Assembly: GCA_019637435.1 (NCBI GenBank)
Contig: JAHBVO010000002.1
Coordinates: forward strand, 1,527,519-1,591,518
Direction: 5' to 3'
From: Candidatus Obscuribacterales bacterium
GTDB lineage: Bacteria; Cyanobacteriota; Vampirovibrionia; Obscuribacterales; Obscuribacteraceae
DNA length: 64,000 nt
Of the stretch, positions 63,448 to 64,000 are shown in pieces. Under the pieces are notes generated by a model, which saw only the letters and a program-made list of their open reading frames with translations, was not told the origin of the DNA and searched no databases. Within the stretch, counting starts at the first letter, position 1; every line of letters starts with the position of its first letter. A program made the position numbers and the translations under genes.

Positions 63448-63540
63448 CCACTATTGCCCGAAGAGTTGCTTATGCCGTGGGAACAGGCATAACCACTATT
63501 GCCCGAAGAGTTGCTTATGCCGTGGGAACCGGCATAACCA
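63415..63540. repeat. 45-bp tandem triplication of the oppF 3' end
   Basis: GAAGAGTTGCTTA starts at 63415, 63460 and 63505 (exact 45-bp period). Copy 1 encodes EELLTPPEQA and the oppF stop. Copies 2 and 3 would read EELLMPWE(Q/P)A plus stop but lie beyond it. Copies 2 and 3 contain a TTATGCC/GGCATAA dyad that could act as a bidirectional terminator toward the convergent gene. Confidence 0.85.
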
Positions 63541-63544
63541 CCTT

Positions 63545-64000
63545 CTAAAAGATTGTGTTGCGTTTCGCCCAGACCAGGCGTTTCAGCAGAGGTGCCGGAC
63601 GAAAGCGCTCGCCGTGCTCTTTATTTAGTTCTTCAATCATGGCCAAGCAATCTTTGAGTCCGATGTCGGATGCGATTGTGAGCGGACCGCGGCGCATCCC
63701 CAATCCAGCCATTAGTGCCGGGTCTAGGTCTTCGACTGCGCAAATGCGCTCTTGCAAAGCGATGAAAGCTTCATTGATCATCGGGAGGAAGAGCCGCTCG
63801 ACCTTGAAGCTGCCATTCGATTGCTTTGATGATTTCGAAAGCTCTTTCAGTATCGTGTCTATCTTCGGATTAGTGGAGCCCTTTTGCCCCTTCTCGTCAT
63901 AGAGGTAGAAGCCTGAATTTGTTTTTCTTCCGAGCATATTTTGCTCGACCATTTTTTCAAGAATGACTGGTGGTGCGAATCTTTCGCCGTACTCTTGATA
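63545..64000 (-). CDS. 3-hydroxyacyl-CoA dehydrogenase, C-terminal part (partial)
   Basis: 151 residues visible; the gene continues past the right window edge, so the N-terminus, including the NAD-binding fold, is not seen. YGERFAPPVILEKMVEQNML and GRKTNSGFYLYDEKG match the C-terminal helical domain of FadB/FadJ-type or stand-alone 3-hydroxyacyl-CoA dehydrogenases, followed by a second HCDH-like unit (NEAFIALQERICAVEDLDPA, RGPLTIASDIGL). It acts in beta-oxidation, converting 3-hydroxyacyl-CoA to 3-ketoacyl-CoA. Whether an enoyl-CoA hydratase domain is fused cannot be judged here. Confidence 0.85.
   Translation of the reverse strand, partial: YQEYGERFAPPVILEKMVEQNMLGRKTNSGFYLYDEKGQKGSTNPKIDTILKELSKSSKQSNGSFKVERLFLPMINEAFIALQERICAVEDLDPALMAGLGMRRGPLTIASDIGLKDCLAMIEELNKEHGERFRPAPLLKRLVWAKRNTIF

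Overview
The window (about 52% GC, densely coded, diderm-type genes such as lgt and lipoprotein/Sec signals, many TPR proteins, long-form HPF, GTG/TTG starts with GGAGG sites) looks like chromosomal DNA of an uncultured-type bacterium. My best guess from protein style is a Vampirovibrionia/Melainabacteria (Obscuribacterales-like) genome. That is inference, not a database result. No tRNA, rRNA, CRISPR array or insertion sequence was recognised.

Left part (1-38.6 kb): mostly housekeeping genes. A partial RHH/acidic/RGG-tailed protein is followed by comF, a methionine gamma-lyase-family enzyme, prs with an abutting metallo-hydrolase, and a four-repeat MshEN-like protein. A minus-strand run mfd > parvulin-type PPIase lipoprotein > TPR protein comes next. 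Then come a TPR protein, mnmA, a ParE-type toxin-antitoxin pair, a His/Ser-rich amidase, thpR, a membrane protein, a secreted TIM-barrel-like protein, hpf, a giant TPR protein built from ~222-residue super-repeats, lgt, radA, uvrC, a two-component system, a winged-helix-like protein, a frameshifted response-regulator/Ser-Thr-kinase fusion, rarA and a coiled-coil protein.

Central and right part (38.6-62.4 kb): a large type IV secretion (T4SS) locus, all on the + strand. It starts with a repeat-rich regulatory region containing seven TGNNACCA boxes, six of them at exact 11-bp steps. Two cassettes follow, each of two secreted Pro/Gly-rich proteins plus a nearly identical VirB2/TrbC-like pilin candidate. 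Then come a 1897-residue VirB6/TrbL-like protein, an 83-bp tandem repeat array with a G-quadruplex-prone stretch, a DUF2225-like protein, a VirB3-like protein, VirB4 ATPase, a VirB8-like protein, VirD4 coupling protein with a C-terminal zinc ribbon, a strong terminator and a replication-relaxation-family protein. No VirB7/9/10 core complex, VirB11 or relaxase is visible. The secreted Pro/Gly-rich proteins are candidates for lineage-specific replacement parts. Several repeat families fill the intergenic spaces.

Right edge (62.4-64 kb): oppF-type ABC ATPase whose last codons are triplicated as a 45-bp tandem repeat, facing a partial 3-hydroxyacyl-CoA dehydrogenase.
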